A DNA stretch of 64,000 bases from Roseobacter sp. GAI101 (GCF_000156335.1 NZ_DS999213.1:378400-442399), one strand, 5' to 3'; positions 7,970-17,483 are shown, numbered from the stretch's first letter. The notes: a model not told the origin generated them from the sequence alone. A program made the numbers and translations.

Positions 7970-9511
7970 ATGAACGGCACCGCAGAAGTCGTTCTGCGTC
8001 TTGACGCCATCACCAAACGCTTTGGCAAGCTGGTCGCAAATGATGCGATCAGCTTGTCTTTGCGACGGGGTGAAGTCGTGGCGTTGCTGGGCGAAAACGG
8101 CGCAGGCAAGACAACGCTGATGAATATCCTGTTCGGGGGCTATACCGCCGACAGCGGATCGGTCGAGGTGTTCGGCAAGACCTTGCCGCCAGGCAATTCG
8201 CGCGCCGCACTGGATGCAGGCGTCGGCATGGTGCACCAGCATTTCACACTGGCAGACAACCTGACGGTGGTGGAAAACATCGCGCTTGGGGTGCGGTCGT
8301 TAAAGAGCCCTCGGTTAAGGAAGTCAGAATCATACATTAAAATCAAATCTCTGTCAGAGGGATTTAATCTGAAGGTTGATCCGCATGCACGGGTTGGCAG
8401 CCTGACTGTCGGCGAACGCCAGCGCGTCGAAATCCTCAAGGCGTTGTACCGGGATGTGAAAATTCTGATCCTTGATGAACCGACCGCCGTTCTGACCCCG
8501 CAGGAAGCCGATGACCTGTTTGCAACCCTCAGGCTGGCGATTTCGAACGGGCTGTCGATCATCTTCATATCACACAAGTTACATGAGGTCATGGCGATTG
8601 CTGACCGCGTTGCCGTGCTGCGTCATGGCAAGCTGGTGGCTGAAACAACCACCGCCGATACGGACAAGAACGCGCTGTCGGCATTGATGATGGGAACAGC
8701 CGCAAAAGCCCCTGATATTGCGGTGTCTGTCCCTGGTAAGACTTTGCTTTCGCTCAAGAACGTCAGCACGCCGGATGTCGGGAACGTTCCGGGCCTGAAG
8801 TCGGTATCGCTGGACTTGAAGGCAGGGCAAATCATCGGGCTGGCCGGGGTCTCGGGCAATGGGCAGGCAGCACTGGCTGATGTTGTGGGCGGGCTGTGCA
8901 TGCCCAAGGCGGGTGTGCTTGTCCTTGGGGACAAGGTGCTGAAACACTGGTCGGCGCGCGCTGCGGTGCAGGGCGGCATCGCGCGTATTCCCGAAGACCG
9001 GCACAAGACGGGCACGGTTGCCGATTTCGATCTGACCGAAAACGCCATTCTCGAAGGCTATTCAACCGCGCCGTTCAGCAAGGGCGGGTGGATGTCATGG
9101 TCAAAGGCACGCACCTTTGCGGCTGATATCATTGCGAAATACGACGTGCGCTGCCCGGGTCCGGATACCCGGATACGGTTGCTGTCTGGCGGCAACATGC
9201 AAAAGCTGATCCTTGGCCGCGTGCTTGAGGCTGACCCGCAGATCGTGCTTGCCAACCAGCCGGTGCGCGGCCTTGATATCGGTGCCGTGAACTATGTGCA
9301 TAGCCAGCTTTTGGCGGCGCGGGATCGTGGGGCTGCGGTCTTGCTTATCTCGGAAGATTTGGATAAAATCATGGGCTTGTCTGACGTTATTCATGTGATT
9401 TCAGGGGGGCGGTTGTCACCGGCCTTCGGGCGGGGCACGATGACACCGTCGCGGCTTGGCATCTGGATGGCCGGTCAGGGTTTTGATGCGCCGGTGGCCC
9501 ATGCGTCTTGA
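7970..9511 (+). CDS. ABC importer ATPase with two fused ABC domains
   Basis: A 513-aa protein of the sugar/nucleoside importer type. The first ABC domain has Walker A GENGAGKTT, signature SLTVGERQRVEILKAL and Walker B ILILDEPTAVLTP. The second is degenerate, with GVSGNGQAAL in place of Walker A, LLSGGNMQKLILGR as signature, and NQPVRGLDIGA where Walker B usually ends in DEPT. This asymmetry is normal for BMP-linked ATPases. It starts 3 bases after the binding-protein gene and overlaps the first permease by 11 bases. Residues around 110-120 are AT-rich but in frame and conserved in length. Confidence 0.9.
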   Translation: MNGTAEVVLRLDAITKRFGKLVANDAISLSLRRGEVVALLGENGAGKTTLMNILFGGYTADSGSVEVFGKTLPPGNSRAALDAGVGMVHQHFTLADNLTVVENIALGVRSLKSPRLRKSESYIKIKSLSEGFNLKVDPHARVGSLTVGERQRVEILKALYRDVKILILDEPTAVLTPQEADDLFATLRLAISNGLSIIFISHKLHEVMAIADRVAVLRHGKLVAETTTADTDKNALSALMMGTAAKAPDIAVSVPGKTLLSLKNVSTPDVGNVPGLKSVSLDLKAGQIIGLAGVSGNGQAALADVVGGLCMPKAGVLVLGDKVLKHWSARAAVQGGIARIPEDRHKTGTVADFDLTENAILEGYSTAPFSKGGWMSWSKARTFAADIIAKYDVRCPGPDTRIRLLSGGNMQKLILGRVLEADPQIVLANQPVRGLDIGAVNYVHSQLLAARDRGAAVLLISEDLDKIMGLSDVIHVISGGRLSPAFGRGTMTPSRLGIWMAGQGFDAPVAHAS

Positions 9512-10550
9512 ACCCATCGCAAACCCGTCTTTCGCGCGCAGCATCACGCCGCCGGTGCTTGCAATCATCGCAACCGTGGTGATTGCGTCACTCCTAGCGA
9601 TGCTTGCCGGGGCGAACCCGTTTTCAGTCTTGGGGCTGATCCTCAAGGGCGCGTTCGGATCGCAGTTCGCGCTGCTTGAGACCCTGAACCGCGCCACGCC
9701 GCTGATCTTTACCGGGCTGGCCATCGCCGTTGCGTTCAGGGCCAAGTTCTGGAACATCGGGGCAGAGGCGCAGCTATATGCCGGTGCGCTGGTCACGGTG
9801 GTTCTGGGGACCGGCGCGCTTGCGTGGCCCGGGCTGGCGTTGATCCCCGCGTTGGCGATGGGTGCGGTGCTGGCGGGGGCGGTCGTCTTGCTGGTGCCTG
9901 CCATCCTGAAAACGCGGTTTGGCGTGGACGAGGTCGTGACGACCTTGCTGTTCAACTTCATCTTCCTGCTGTTCATCTCGATGCTGCTCGAAGGCCCGCT
10001 CAAGGATCCGATGGGCATGGGCTGGCCCAAATCCGCGCGCCTGATCCCCGAGGCGCGGTTGCCACGTATCGTTGACGGGCTGCGGCTGCATTGGGGCTTT
10101 GCCCTTTCGATCCTGTGTGCACTGGCAGTCTGGGTGATCCAGACCCGCAGCACTCTGGGTTACGAGATGCGCGCCGTGGGTCTGAACCGCGAGGCGGCGG
10201 CTTTTGCGGGCATTCCGGTGAACACGGTGCTGGTCAAAACCGCGCTGCTGTCGGGGGGGTTGGCTGCTTTGGCAGGATTTTCCGAAGTTGCGGGGCTCAA
10301 GGGAAGTCTGACGCTCGATCTGTCACCGGGGTTCGGCTATACGGGCATCATCGTGGCGATGCTGGCCTTGCTCAACCCGCTTGGCGTTATCGTGTCGGCA
10401 CTGTTTGTGGCCGGCATCTTCGTGGGGGCCGACAGCATGAGCCGTGCGGCAGGCGTGCCGACCTATCTGGCGGATATGATGTTGGCGACGGCGCTGCTGC
10501 TGATGGTGCTGGCGATCCTGCTGACGCGGTTCAGAGTGGTGCGCGACTGA
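9501..10550 (+). CDS. ABC importer permease, first subunit (BMP-type)
   Basis: A 349-aa integral membrane protein of the BPD_transp_2 family with about nine hydrophobic segments. The core GLAIAVAFRAKFWNIGAEAQ and FGVDEVVTTLLFNF are characteristic of nucleoside-type importer permeases. ATG 9501 lies inside the end of the ATPase gene and gives MRLEPIANP, the natural start before the first membrane segment. Upstream in-frame starts would add an arginine-rich stretch without support. The stop overlaps the ATG of the second permease. Confidence 0.9.
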   Translation: MRLEPIANPSFARSITPPVLAIIATVVIASLLAMLAGANPFSVLGLILKGAFGSQFALLETLNRATPLIFTGLAIAVAFRAKFWNIGAEAQLYAGALVTVVLGTGALAWPGLALIPALAMGAVLAGAVVLLVPAILKTRFGVDEVVTTLLFNFIFLLFISMLLEGPLKDPMGMGWPKSARLIPEARLPRIVDGLRLHWGFALSILCALAVWVIQTRSTLGYEMRAVGLNREAAAFAGIPVNTVLVKTALLSGGLAALAGFSEVAGLKGSLTLDLSPGFGYTGIIVAMLALLNPLGVIVSALFVAGIFVGADSMSRAAGVPTYLADMMLATALLLMVLAILLTRFRVVRD

Positions 10551-11494
10551 TGGAAATCCTCGATATTCTGATCTCGGCCAGTTTCTGGGCCGCAGCCATC
10601 CGCATTGCGACACCGCTGATATTGGCCACAATGGGCGAATTGATCTGCGAACGCGCGGGCGTGCTGAACCTGGGCATCGAAGGCATCATGGTCGCGGGGG
10701 CCTTTGCGGGCTGGATGGCGGTCTATTCGGGTACCGGGCTTTGGGTTGGCGTAGCCGTGGCCATGGTGGTCGGCATGGGCTTTGGCCTGCTGCACAGCGT
10801 GCTGACGGTCCCATTCGGGTTGTCACAGCATGTTGTGGGGCTGGGCGTGACGTTGCTGGCGACGTCCTCGACCTATTATGCCTACCGCCTGGCCTTGCCG
10901 CAGGTGACCAGCCCTCCCAAGATCGACGCTTTCCAGCCCTATGAAATCCCTGTGCTGTCGGAAATTCCTCTGCTGGGTCAGGCCCTGTTTTCGCAGACGC
11001 CCTTTACCTATCTGGCGTTCATCCTTGTCGGGCTGACGTCTGTAATGCTGTACCGCACACCGCTGGGGTTGGCCATGCGGGCGGCAGGCGAAAGCCCCGC
11101 AGCGGTGGCCGCACAAGGGCTGTCGGTTACGGCGATCCGCATGGGCGCGGTGATCGTGGGCAGCGGGTTCATGGCCATGGGCGGCGCGTTCCTGACCATG
11201 TCCGCCTTCGACAGTTTCTTTTTCGAGATGGTGAACGGGCGCGGCTGGATCTGTATCGCGCTGGTGGTGTTCGGATCATGGATGCCGGGCAAGGCGTTGC
11301 TGGGCGCGGTTCTGTTCGCCGCCTTTGACGCGTTGCAAATCCGTGTGCAGCAAACCGGTTTTGGCGCGGATATCCCCTATCAAATCTTTCTCATGGCCCC
11401 CTATATCCTGTCCATCGCCGCACTGGTGCTGGTATCACGCCGTGCACAGGTGCCGGCCGCCTTGATGGTTCCGTTCAACAAAGGAGAACGCTGA
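10550..11494 (+). CDS. ABC importer permease, second subunit (BMP-type)
   Basis: A 314-aa membrane protein with repeated hydrophobic segments and the family block GELICERAGVLNLGIEGIMV, characteristic of second permeases of BMP-linked importers. It forms the channel with the product of the preceding gene. TGATG coupling joins it to both neighbours: its ATG overlaps the upstream stop, and its stop overlaps the start of the deaminase gene. The longer open frame starting at 10091 reads through the upstream permease in another frame and is rejected. Confidence 0.9.
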   Translation: MEILDILISASFWAAAIRIATPLILATMGELICERAGVLNLGIEGIMVAGAFAGWMAVYSGTGLWVGVAVAMVVGMGFGLLHSVLTVPFGLSQHVVGLGVTLLATSSTYYAYRLALPQVTSPPKIDAFQPYEIPVLSEIPLLGQALFSQTPFTYLAFILVGLTSVMLYRTPLGLAMRAAGESPAAVAAQGLSVTAIRMGAVIVGSGFMAMGGAFLTMSAFDSFFFEMVNGRGWICIALVVFGSWMPGKALLGAVLFAAFDALQIRVQQTGFGADIPYQIFLMAPYILSIAALVLVSRRAQVPAALMVPFNKGER

Positions 11495-12774
11495 TGTTTG
11501 ATCTGATCGTAAAGGGCGGCACATTGCCCGACGGACGCATCACCGACATTGGCATCGCGGGGGGCAAGATCACCGCGATCGACCAGCTTGGCGATGCGCA
11601 GGCGGGCGAAGTGATCGACGCCAGCGGTGACCTGGTCAGCCCGCCTTTCGTGGATCCGCATTTTCACATGGATGCGACGCTTAGCTACGGTATGCCGCGG
11701 ATCAACGCGTCGGGCACGCTGCTTGAGGGCATCGGCCTGTGGGGAGAGTTGAAACAGGTGATGACGCAGGACGAGGTCGTTGCCCGCGCGCTGGAGTATT
11801 GCGATTGGGCCGCGTCGATGGGGTTGCTCGCGATCCGGTCACATGTGGACACCTGCGACGACCGGCTTTTGGGGGTCGAAGCGCTGTTGCAGGTCCGCGA
11901 GCAGGTCAAGGATTACATCGATCTGCAACTGGTGGCCTTTCCGCAGGACGGTTTCTACCGCGACCCCACGGCGCGGGACAATACCATCCGCGCTTTGGAT
12001 ATGGGCGTTGATGTGGTGGGCGGAATCCCGCATTTCGAACGCACGATGGCAGACGGTGCGGCATCCGTGCGCGAACTGTGCGAGATCGCCGAGGCGCGCG
12101 GCCTGATGGTGGACATGCATTGCGATGAAACCGATGATCCGATGTCGCGCCACATCGAAACCCTCTCCTACGAGACGACACGTCTGGGCCTTGAGGGCCG
12201 CGTGACCGGATCCCATTTGACGTCGATGCATTCGATGGACAATTACTATGTCTCGAAACTGCTGCCGCTGATCGCCGAAGCGCAGATCAACGCGATCCCG
12301 AACCCGCTGATCAACATCGTCTTGCAGGGACGCCATGACAGCTATCCCAAGCGGCGCGGCCTGACACGGGTCAAGGAAATGCTGGCCATGGGGATCAATG
12401 TCGGCTGGGGGCAGGATTGCGTGCTGGATCCGTGGTATTCGCTGGGCACGGGCGACATGATGGATGTCGCGTTCATGGGTCTGCATGTGGCGCAGATGAC
12501 CAGCCCCGACGAGATGCGCAAATGTTTCGATATGGTGACCCACGCCAATGCACGCACCATGGGGCTGGCTGATTACGGTCTGCACGTCGGTGCCAAGGCA
12601 TCGCTTGTGGTGCTGGATGCCGGTGACCCGATCGAGGCGTTGCGCCTGCGCGCCAACCGTCTGTGTGTCATTGCCAAGGGCAAGGTTATCGCGCGCGGTC
12701 CACGATCGGACACGGCGCTGCACCTGCCGGGGCGTCCGGCCAGCGTGGTGCGGCGGCACAGAACGGCGAACTAG
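11494..12774 (+). CDS. CodA-like cytosine deaminase/amidohydrolase
   Basis: A 426-aa amidohydrolase. All CodA metal and catalytic residues are present at a constant offset of five from the E. coli enzyme: H56 and H58 (PHFHMD), H209 and E212 (HCDE), H241, D308. Q151 matches the cytosine-contacting Gln156. The residue after the metal Asp is C309 where E. coli has Asp314, which borders the pyrimidine 5-position, so the substrate may differ from cytosine (isocytosine, creatinine-like or modified pyrimidines are possible). The gene is coupled to the importer permease (TGATG), so import followed by deamination is the likely role. Confidence 0.85.
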   Translation: MFDLIVKGGTLPDGRITDIGIAGGKITAIDQLGDAQAGEVIDASGDLVSPPFVDPHFHMDATLSYGMPRINASGTLLEGIGLWGELKQVMTQDEVVARALEYCDWAASMGLLAIRSHVDTCDDRLLGVEALLQVREQVKDYIDLQLVAFPQDGFYRDPTARDNTIRALDMGVDVVGGIPHFERTMADGAASVRELCEIAEARGLMVDMHCDETDDPMSRHIETLSYETTRLGLEGRVTGSHLTSMHSMDNYYVSKLLPLIAEAQINAIPNPLINIVLQGRHDSYPKRRGLTRVKEMLAMGINVGWGQDCVLDPWYSLGTGDMMDVAFMGLHVAQMTSPDEMRKCFDMVTHANARTMGLADYGLHVGAKASLVVLDAGDPIEALRLRANRLCVIAKGKVIARGPRSDTALHLPGRPASVVRRHRTAN

Positions 12775-13520
12775 GTGTCTGACGGCGGGCGTGGAAAGAC
12801 CATAGGCGTGAAATCCAGCCAGATCGGCAGATGATCCGACGCGCGTTTTGCGTCTTGCGTTTCAACCACGCCGCCATCGACCAGTTGAAAGTCATCATCC
12901 ATCGCGATCCTGTCGAGCGCGGCCATGGGCAGGCGCGCGTGAAAGCTTTTGCCCGGCGCGTAGATGGTGAAGTGATGCGCCAGACGGCCAAGCCCCACGG
13001 TTTGGGACCACTCGTTCATGTCGCCTGCAATCAGCGTGGGCCGTCGGGACCGTTCGTCCAGATGCGCGATCAGGCGTGACAGCTGGGCCCGCCGCGAACT
13101 GCGCATCAGGCCAAGATGGGTGGCGATGATCCGCAGGGACACGCCGTGAATATCCGCGTCAACGACCATGGCACCGCGCGGTTCGGCACCGGGCAGGTCG
13201 ATATGGTGCACTTCGACGATCTCGGCCTGACGGTGCAGCAGCACGGCGTTGCCATGCCAGCCGATGCTGACATCACCGGGAACGGGCACCGCGATCAGGC
13301 CGGTCTGGACCTGCACCGCGTCCAGAGGCAGCGCGGAAGGGCGCGCGCCAAGGCGCATGTCGGCCTCTTGAAGCACGACGATATCGGCGTCCAGACCGCG
13401 GATGATACGCATGATCCGGTCTGGATCGCGCTGGCGGTCGGTCCCCTTGGCCTTGCGCATGTTATAGCTGGCGATGCGAAGAGTGGGCGCGATATGAGTA
13501 TGGGGCGGGGTTGTGGTCAT
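12771..13520 (-). CDS. Endonuclease/exonuclease/phosphatase-family protein
   Basis: A 249-aa EEP-fold protein. Motifs in order: RIASYNMRKAKG, VVLQEADMR, TLIAGDMNEW and KRASDHLPIWLDF. These give the metal-binding Glu and the catalytic Asp/Asn and Asp-His pairs of the DNase I/sphingomyelinase superfamily. The true substrate (nucleic acid, phospholipid or inositol phosphate) cannot be told. It overlaps the cardiolipin synthase gene by 4 bases, which hints at a membrane phospholipid role. Its stop codon interlocks with that of the deaminase gene in a shared CTAG. Confidence 0.82.
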   Translation of the reverse strand: MTTTPPHTHIAPTLRIASYNMRKAKGTDRQRDPDRIMRIIRGLDADIVVLQEADMRLGARPSALPLDAVQVQTGLIAVPVPGDVSIGWHGNAVLLHRQAEIVEVHHIDLPGAEPRGAMVVDADIHGVSLRIIATHLGLMRSSRRAQLSRLIAHLDERSRRPTLIAGDMNEWSQTVGLGRLAHHFTIYAPGKSFHARLPMAALDRIAMDDDFQLVDGGVVETQDAKRASDHLPIWLDFTPMVFPRPPSDT

Positions 13521-14878
13521 AGGACTGGTGCCCCGATGCGAAAGATGGCTTCAGCCAGTTTGCGCGGCAATCTGGGATGGGGCGTGTTGGTGTGGCATTG
13601 GGCAAAGCCTTCGATGAACCATTCCGACAGGGCTGCAACGCTGCCCGCATCATAAAGGAACAACATCGTCTCAAAGTTCAACAACATGCTGCGCACGTCG
13701 AAGTTGGCGGTGCCCATGGCGGCGGCGTCATCGATGACCATCGCTTTGGCGTGCATCATCGCGGGGGTGTAATAATGGATCACGGCCCCCGCTGCTTCTG
13801 CGTCGCGCAGATAAGCGCCGCGGGCAAAGTCGGCGGTGTGCTGGAAAGACTTTTGCGGCACCATGATCCTGATATCGACACCGCGCAGGGCCGCGATGCG
13901 CAGGGCGTTGGCCAACGGTTCGGTGGGCACGAAATAGGGTGTCGAGATCCAGATCCGGGTGTTGGCCATGTGCAGCGCACGGAGCAGACCGTCGTGCAGG
14001 GGGTCTTCGGTGATGTCGGGACCCGAGGGGACCAGTTGCACGGTGGCATTGCCCGCAATGGTTGGGGCGGGGCTGGTCAGCTCGATGTCGGTGCCGCTTG
14101 CGACCTCCCAATCGGATCTGAAGACATCGCAAAAGCCCTGGACGGCCAACCCTTCAAGTGTAAACGCGAGATCGACCCAAGTTTTGTCGTTGGGCGCATC
14201 CGTCATGTAATTTGCCCCGATGTTCATGCCGCCGGAGAAGACGGTGGAATGATCGGCGATGATCATCTTGCGGTGGTTGCGCAGGCTTAGATGGCCAGAG
14301 CCGGGGGGTTGAAGGATGGGCGCGAAGAAAAACACCTCGGCACCGGCGGCCCTGAGGGCGTTGAGCGCCTTGTGAGGCCCGCGCAAAGTGCCCAACCGGT
14401 CGATCAGCAGCCGGACTTTCACACCGGACTTTGCCTTGGCGGTCAGGGCGTCGACGAAACGCCTGCCGGTGTCGTCATCGGTAAGGATATAGAACAGGCT
14501 GTCGATGCTGTGCTGTGCGCTGTCGATGGTATCCATCACCGCCTCGAACGCGGCCTGGGGTGTTTTGACGAATGTCAGCCGCTGCGCCTCGAGGGCGGGG
14601 GGCATGCCAAAGTTCTGGAAGGTCTGGTCAAGGCTGTGCACCGGCGTTTTGTGGGGTTCGGACTGGGCAAAGCGGATGGGGGCATAGCGTTTGCCCTGTT
14701 TGCGAAACCCCAACCCCAAAAACAGCGGGACGGCGACATAGGGCAGCAGCACCAGAAACAGGATCCATGCCACGGTGGATTGCGGGCTGCGGCGCTGTTG
14801 TTGCAGGATGAACGCCATCAGCAGCGTCAACAAAATGACGCCGACGACCTCGATATGGGCGATGATAAAAGTGAACAC
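13517..14878 (-). CDS. cls: Cardiolipin synthase-like phospholipase D-family protein
   Basis: A 453-aa protein. Two N-terminal membrane segments (residues 1-24 and 34-56) precede two PLD domains with the HKD motifs HRKMIIADHS and HAKAMVIDDAA. Cardiolipin synthases condense two phosphatidylglycerols at the inner membrane. Topology and length match bacterial Cls. It is the upstream gene of a two-gene unit with the EEP protein, which starts within its stop codon. Confidence 0.9.
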   Translation of the reverse strand: MFTFIIAHIEVVGVILLTLLMAFILQQQRRSPQSTVAWILFLVLLPYVAVPLFLGLGFRKQGKRYAPIRFAQSEPHKTPVHSLDQTFQNFGMPPALEAQRLTFVKTPQAAFEAVMDTIDSAQHSIDSLFYILTDDDTGRRFVDALTAKAKSGVKVRLLIDRLGTLRGPHKALNALRAAGAEVFFFAPILQPPGSGHLSLRNHRKMIIADHSTVFSGGMNIGANYMTDAPNDKTWVDLAFTLEGLAVQGFCDVFRSDWEVASGTDIELTSPAPTIAGNATVQLVPSGPDITEDPLHDGLLRALHMANTRIWISTPYFVPTEPLANALRIAALRGVDIRIMVPQKSFQHTADFARGAYLRDAEAAGAVIHYYTPAMMHAKAMVIDDAAAMGTANFDVRSMLLNFETMLFLYDAGSVAALSEWFIEGFAQCHTNTPHPRLPRKLAEAIFRIGAPVL

Positions 14879-14950
14879 TCGTAATTTTGCCTTTTCAGGA
14901 CGAGGATACGGTCCCCGTCCAGAAGATATTATCAGGTTGCCGCGGGAAGA

Positions 14951-16489
14951 TCACGCAGGCAGGTGGATGTTGAAACGGTGTCGGATCATGCGGTCTGTTT
15001 CAGGGTCGAACCGGGCCTTTGCGCGCTGGCCCAGTATTTCTTCCTTGCGGGCCGTCGCCTTGGCCAGCAGGTCGGGTCTGCCAAGTTCGACCCATTCCTT
15101 GGGCGACGTGCGGTCGGCCAACGCGGGGTATATATATTCGGTCTGCATCAGGTTTAGCGTTTGGTCAGACCCCAGATAATGGCCCGGACCGCCGATGCAA
15201 GTGGCGCGCATGACCTCGAGGCTGACGCTGTCCTCGGTCACTTCGATGCCGCGCACGCAGCGCAGGGCCTGACCGATCAGATCATCGCCCAGGATCAGCG
15301 ATTCAAGGCAGAACCCCAGCAGGGACGCATGCATGCCTGCGGCCTCGTAGACCATGTTCAGGCCGGACATGCCCGCCATGACGTTGGACATGGCCTGTTC
15401 CCAACCCGCCTGCATGTCGGGCAGCTTGGCGTCGGCGATGCCTGAGGCGGCCCCGCCGGGCAGATCATAATAGCGGTGCATCTGCGCGCATCCGGCGGTC
15501 AGCAGCGCCTGTTCGCCGGACCCGCCCGACATGGCCCCGGTACGCAGGTCGCTGACAAAGGGCCAGGTGCCAAAGATCGTTGGGTGCCCCGGTTTGATCG
15601 CGTTGACATAGACCAGACCCGCCAGACATTCGGCGACGGCCTGCACGATGGCACCGGCGATGGGGGCAGGGGCGGTGGCACCGGCCTGTCCGGCTGACAG
15701 CAGCAAGATGGGCATGCCCCCTTCGATCAGCTGTTCCATGACCAGACATGAATCGGTGGCGAATTTCATCGGAGGGACGACAAAGCAGTTCGAGTTCGAC
15801 ACGAAAGGGCGTGCGCGCCATGCGGCTTCGCCCCCTGCGATCATGTGCAACATCTCGAGACCCGGTGCCACATGGGCCGGTTCCCCAAAGGACACACCCA
15901 CATGTTTGGTGGTCCCCGCGCAGCAGGCATAGATCGAATTGAGGTCCATCTCGAGGTTGTCGGGAATGTCGCGGCACACCATGGGACGTTGCAGGAAATG
16001 CAGGTTGTCCAGTTGATCTGCAATGCGCGCGGCATCATGCAGGTCTTGCACGCCGCATTCGCGGTAAATGCGCCCGTCGACATCGACCAGATGCACCGCA
16101 GCGCCCGCTGTGCCGTAATGCACCCTGGTGCCCGACAGATCGAGGTCGTGCCGGGGGTCGCGGGCATGCAGGGTGATCGACCGGTTGGCCGCTGCGATGG
16201 TGTCTTCGATCAAGGCACGTGGAAAGCGCAGGCGGCCATCGTCGCCCAGAATGGCCCCGGCACGGGTCATATGGGCAATGCCCGAGGGCGGCGCATCCGC
16301 AAGGCCGATTTGTTCCAGCGCATCAAGCACGGCAAGGTGGATGCGGTCCATCGCAGCGGGGGACAGCGGGTTGAAGGTGCCGCCGGACATGCCGGGTCGG
16401 ACGGGGCGCAGGTGATCGGCCAAAGGGGCAGCCCGCGCGGCGCGGCGTGCGGCGCGACCACCCGAGCGCAAAGAGAGGCGTTCAGTCAT
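14951..16489 (-). CDS. MttB-superfamily corrinoid methyltransferase, non-pyrrolysine type
   Basis: A 512-aa protein of the trimethylamine methyltransferase (MttB) superfamily, recognised by VHYGTAGAAVHLVD, GTTKHVGVSF and the glycine-rich barrel core. The frame is uninterrupted from start to stop, so there is no pyrrolysine codon. Such homologues demethylate quaternary amines like glycine betaine and pass the methyl group to a corrinoid protein. No corrinoid protein, activase or methyl acceptor gene lies nearby, so the gene stands alone. The N-terminus is Arg/Ala-rich (residues 8-22). The substrate is unknown. Confidence 0.85.
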   Translation of the reverse strand: MTERLSLRSGGRAARRAARAAPLADHLRPVRPGMSGGTFNPLSPAAMDRIHLAVLDALEQIGLADAPPSGIAHMTRAGAILGDDGRLRFPRALIEDTIAAANRSITLHARDPRHDLDLSGTRVHYGTAGAAVHLVDVDGRIYRECGVQDLHDAARIADQLDNLHFLQRPMVCRDIPDNLEMDLNSIYACCAGTTKHVGVSFGEPAHVAPGLEMLHMIAGGEAAWRARPFVSNSNCFVVPPMKFATDSCLVMEQLIEGGMPILLLSAGQAGATAPAPIAGAIVQAVAECLAGLVYVNAIKPGHPTIFGTWPFVSDLRTGAMSGGSGEQALLTAGCAQMHRYYDLPGGAASGIADAKLPDMQAGWEQAMSNVMAGMSGLNMVYEAAGMHASLLGFCLESLILGDDLIGQALRCVRGIEVTEDSVSLEVMRATCIGGPGHYLGSDQTLNLMQTEYIYPALADRTSPKEWVELGRPDLLAKATARKEEILGQRAKARFDPETDRMIRHRFNIHLPA

Positions 16490-16886
16490 AGCGTGGCTCC
16501 GAAGATAAAGTGCGGGAAAGCGGTACAGTCAGGGCGGATCAGACGGGCGCGCCCCGTGCCGCGCGCCCACGGTCCGCCCCGATGGTACGGCTGACACGTG
16601 TGGCGATGCAGTGATCTGTTTTCATGGACCTACTCCGGATATTGTTCCGATGCTGCGAAAATAAATTTGGCCAAGCTGTCTTGTTTGCGACGTAAATTCT
16701 GTTTGCGACCTTGCAAATAAAGGGAAACGGCGGCGATCCTCCGCCGATCGGTTTGGCAAAATGGCAACAAACCGCCTTGGATTGATCTATGACAAGCGGA
16801 GCCCGAAACAAACGCCTACCTAGCGTGTTGTGTCTTCGAAGCGGGATTGACCCGCTCGGACAAAACAAGTCGAGGAGTTCTCTATT
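16490..16886. promoter_or_regulatory. Divergent promoter region between mttB-type gene and OMP gene
   Basis: About 400 bp with no gene. A 10-bp direct repeat TGTTTGCGAC occurs at 16682-16691 and 16700-16709, 18 bp apart and so on nearly the same helix face, a possible regulator site. A hairpin AGCGGG/CCCGCT with a 5-base loop (16840-16856) lies in the likely leader of the OMP gene, just before GAGGAG. The binding protein is unknown. Confidence 0.45.
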
Positions 16887-17483
16887 ATGAAACGTACAAT
16901 GAAATTCGCTACAGCTGCTCTTGTCGCATCGTCTGCCTTTGCCGGTTCCGCCTTTGCGGGCAGCCTGAGCGAGCCAGTTGTCGAGCCAGTGATGATGGAA
17001 CCGGTTCCAGTTGTGAACACAGGCGGTGACTGGACAGGCTTCTATACAGGTCTGCAGTTGGGCTACGCCGATGCGGATGGTCCAGGCAACCTGGATGGCG
17101 ACAACGGCAGCTACGGTTTCCACGCTGGCTACAACTATGACTTCGGTCGTTTCGTTGCAGGTGCCGAACTGGACTATGACAAGACCGATATCGATCTGAA
17201 CAACGGCGCGGCCACCATCGATTCCGTTGCGCGTGCAAAGGTCAAGGGCGGCTATGACTTCGGCAACTACATGCTTTATGCAACAGGTGGTTACGCGCAG
17301 GCCGACACTACACTGGGTGATGAAGATGGCGCATTTTACGGCATCGGCATGACATACCGCGTGTCTGAAACCTACAGCGTTGGTGCAGAACTGCTGGAGC
17401 ACCGCTTTAGCGATGTTGGCGGCGTATCCGGTAGCGATCTGGACGCGACCACATTCACCGTACGTGGTTCGATGCACTTCTAA
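16887..17483 (+). CDS. Outer-membrane beta-barrel protein (OmpA-like/opacity family)
   Basis: A 198-aa secreted protein. The signal peptide spans about residues 1-24 (SSAFAGSAFAG, cleavage near AFA-G). Next is a Pro/Glu/Val linker (EPVVEPVMMEPVPVV). After that comes an eight-stranded barrel beginning DWTGFYTGLQLGY and ending RGSMHF with a terminal Phe, as needed for outer-membrane assembly. GAGGAG lies upstream of the ATG. A strong terminator follows, so this is a single-gene unit and probably highly expressed. The function is structural or unknown. Confidence 0.88.
   Translation: MKRTMKFATAALVASSAFAGSAFAGSLSEPVVEPVMMEPVPVVNTGGDWTGFYTGLQLGYADADGPGNLDGDNGSYGFHAGYNYDFGRFVAGAELDYDKTDIDLNNGAATIDSVARAKVKGGYDFGNYMLYATGGYAQADTTLGDEDGAFYGIGMTYRVSETYSVGAELLEHRFSDVGGVSGSDLDATTFTVRGSMHF

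Noticed and set aside
8311..8380. AT-rich patch in the importer ATPase gene, considered as an insertion
   Set aside because: The frame is intact and the protein keeps the normal length and motif spacing between Walker A and the signature.
10091..10549. Open frame extending the second permease upstream
   Set aside because: It reads through the first permease in another frame; TGATG coupling at 10550 and the family start are decisive.
14951..16489. Possible pyrrolysine-type MttB
   Set aside because: The frame has no internal amber codon, so it is the non-pyrrolysine branch.
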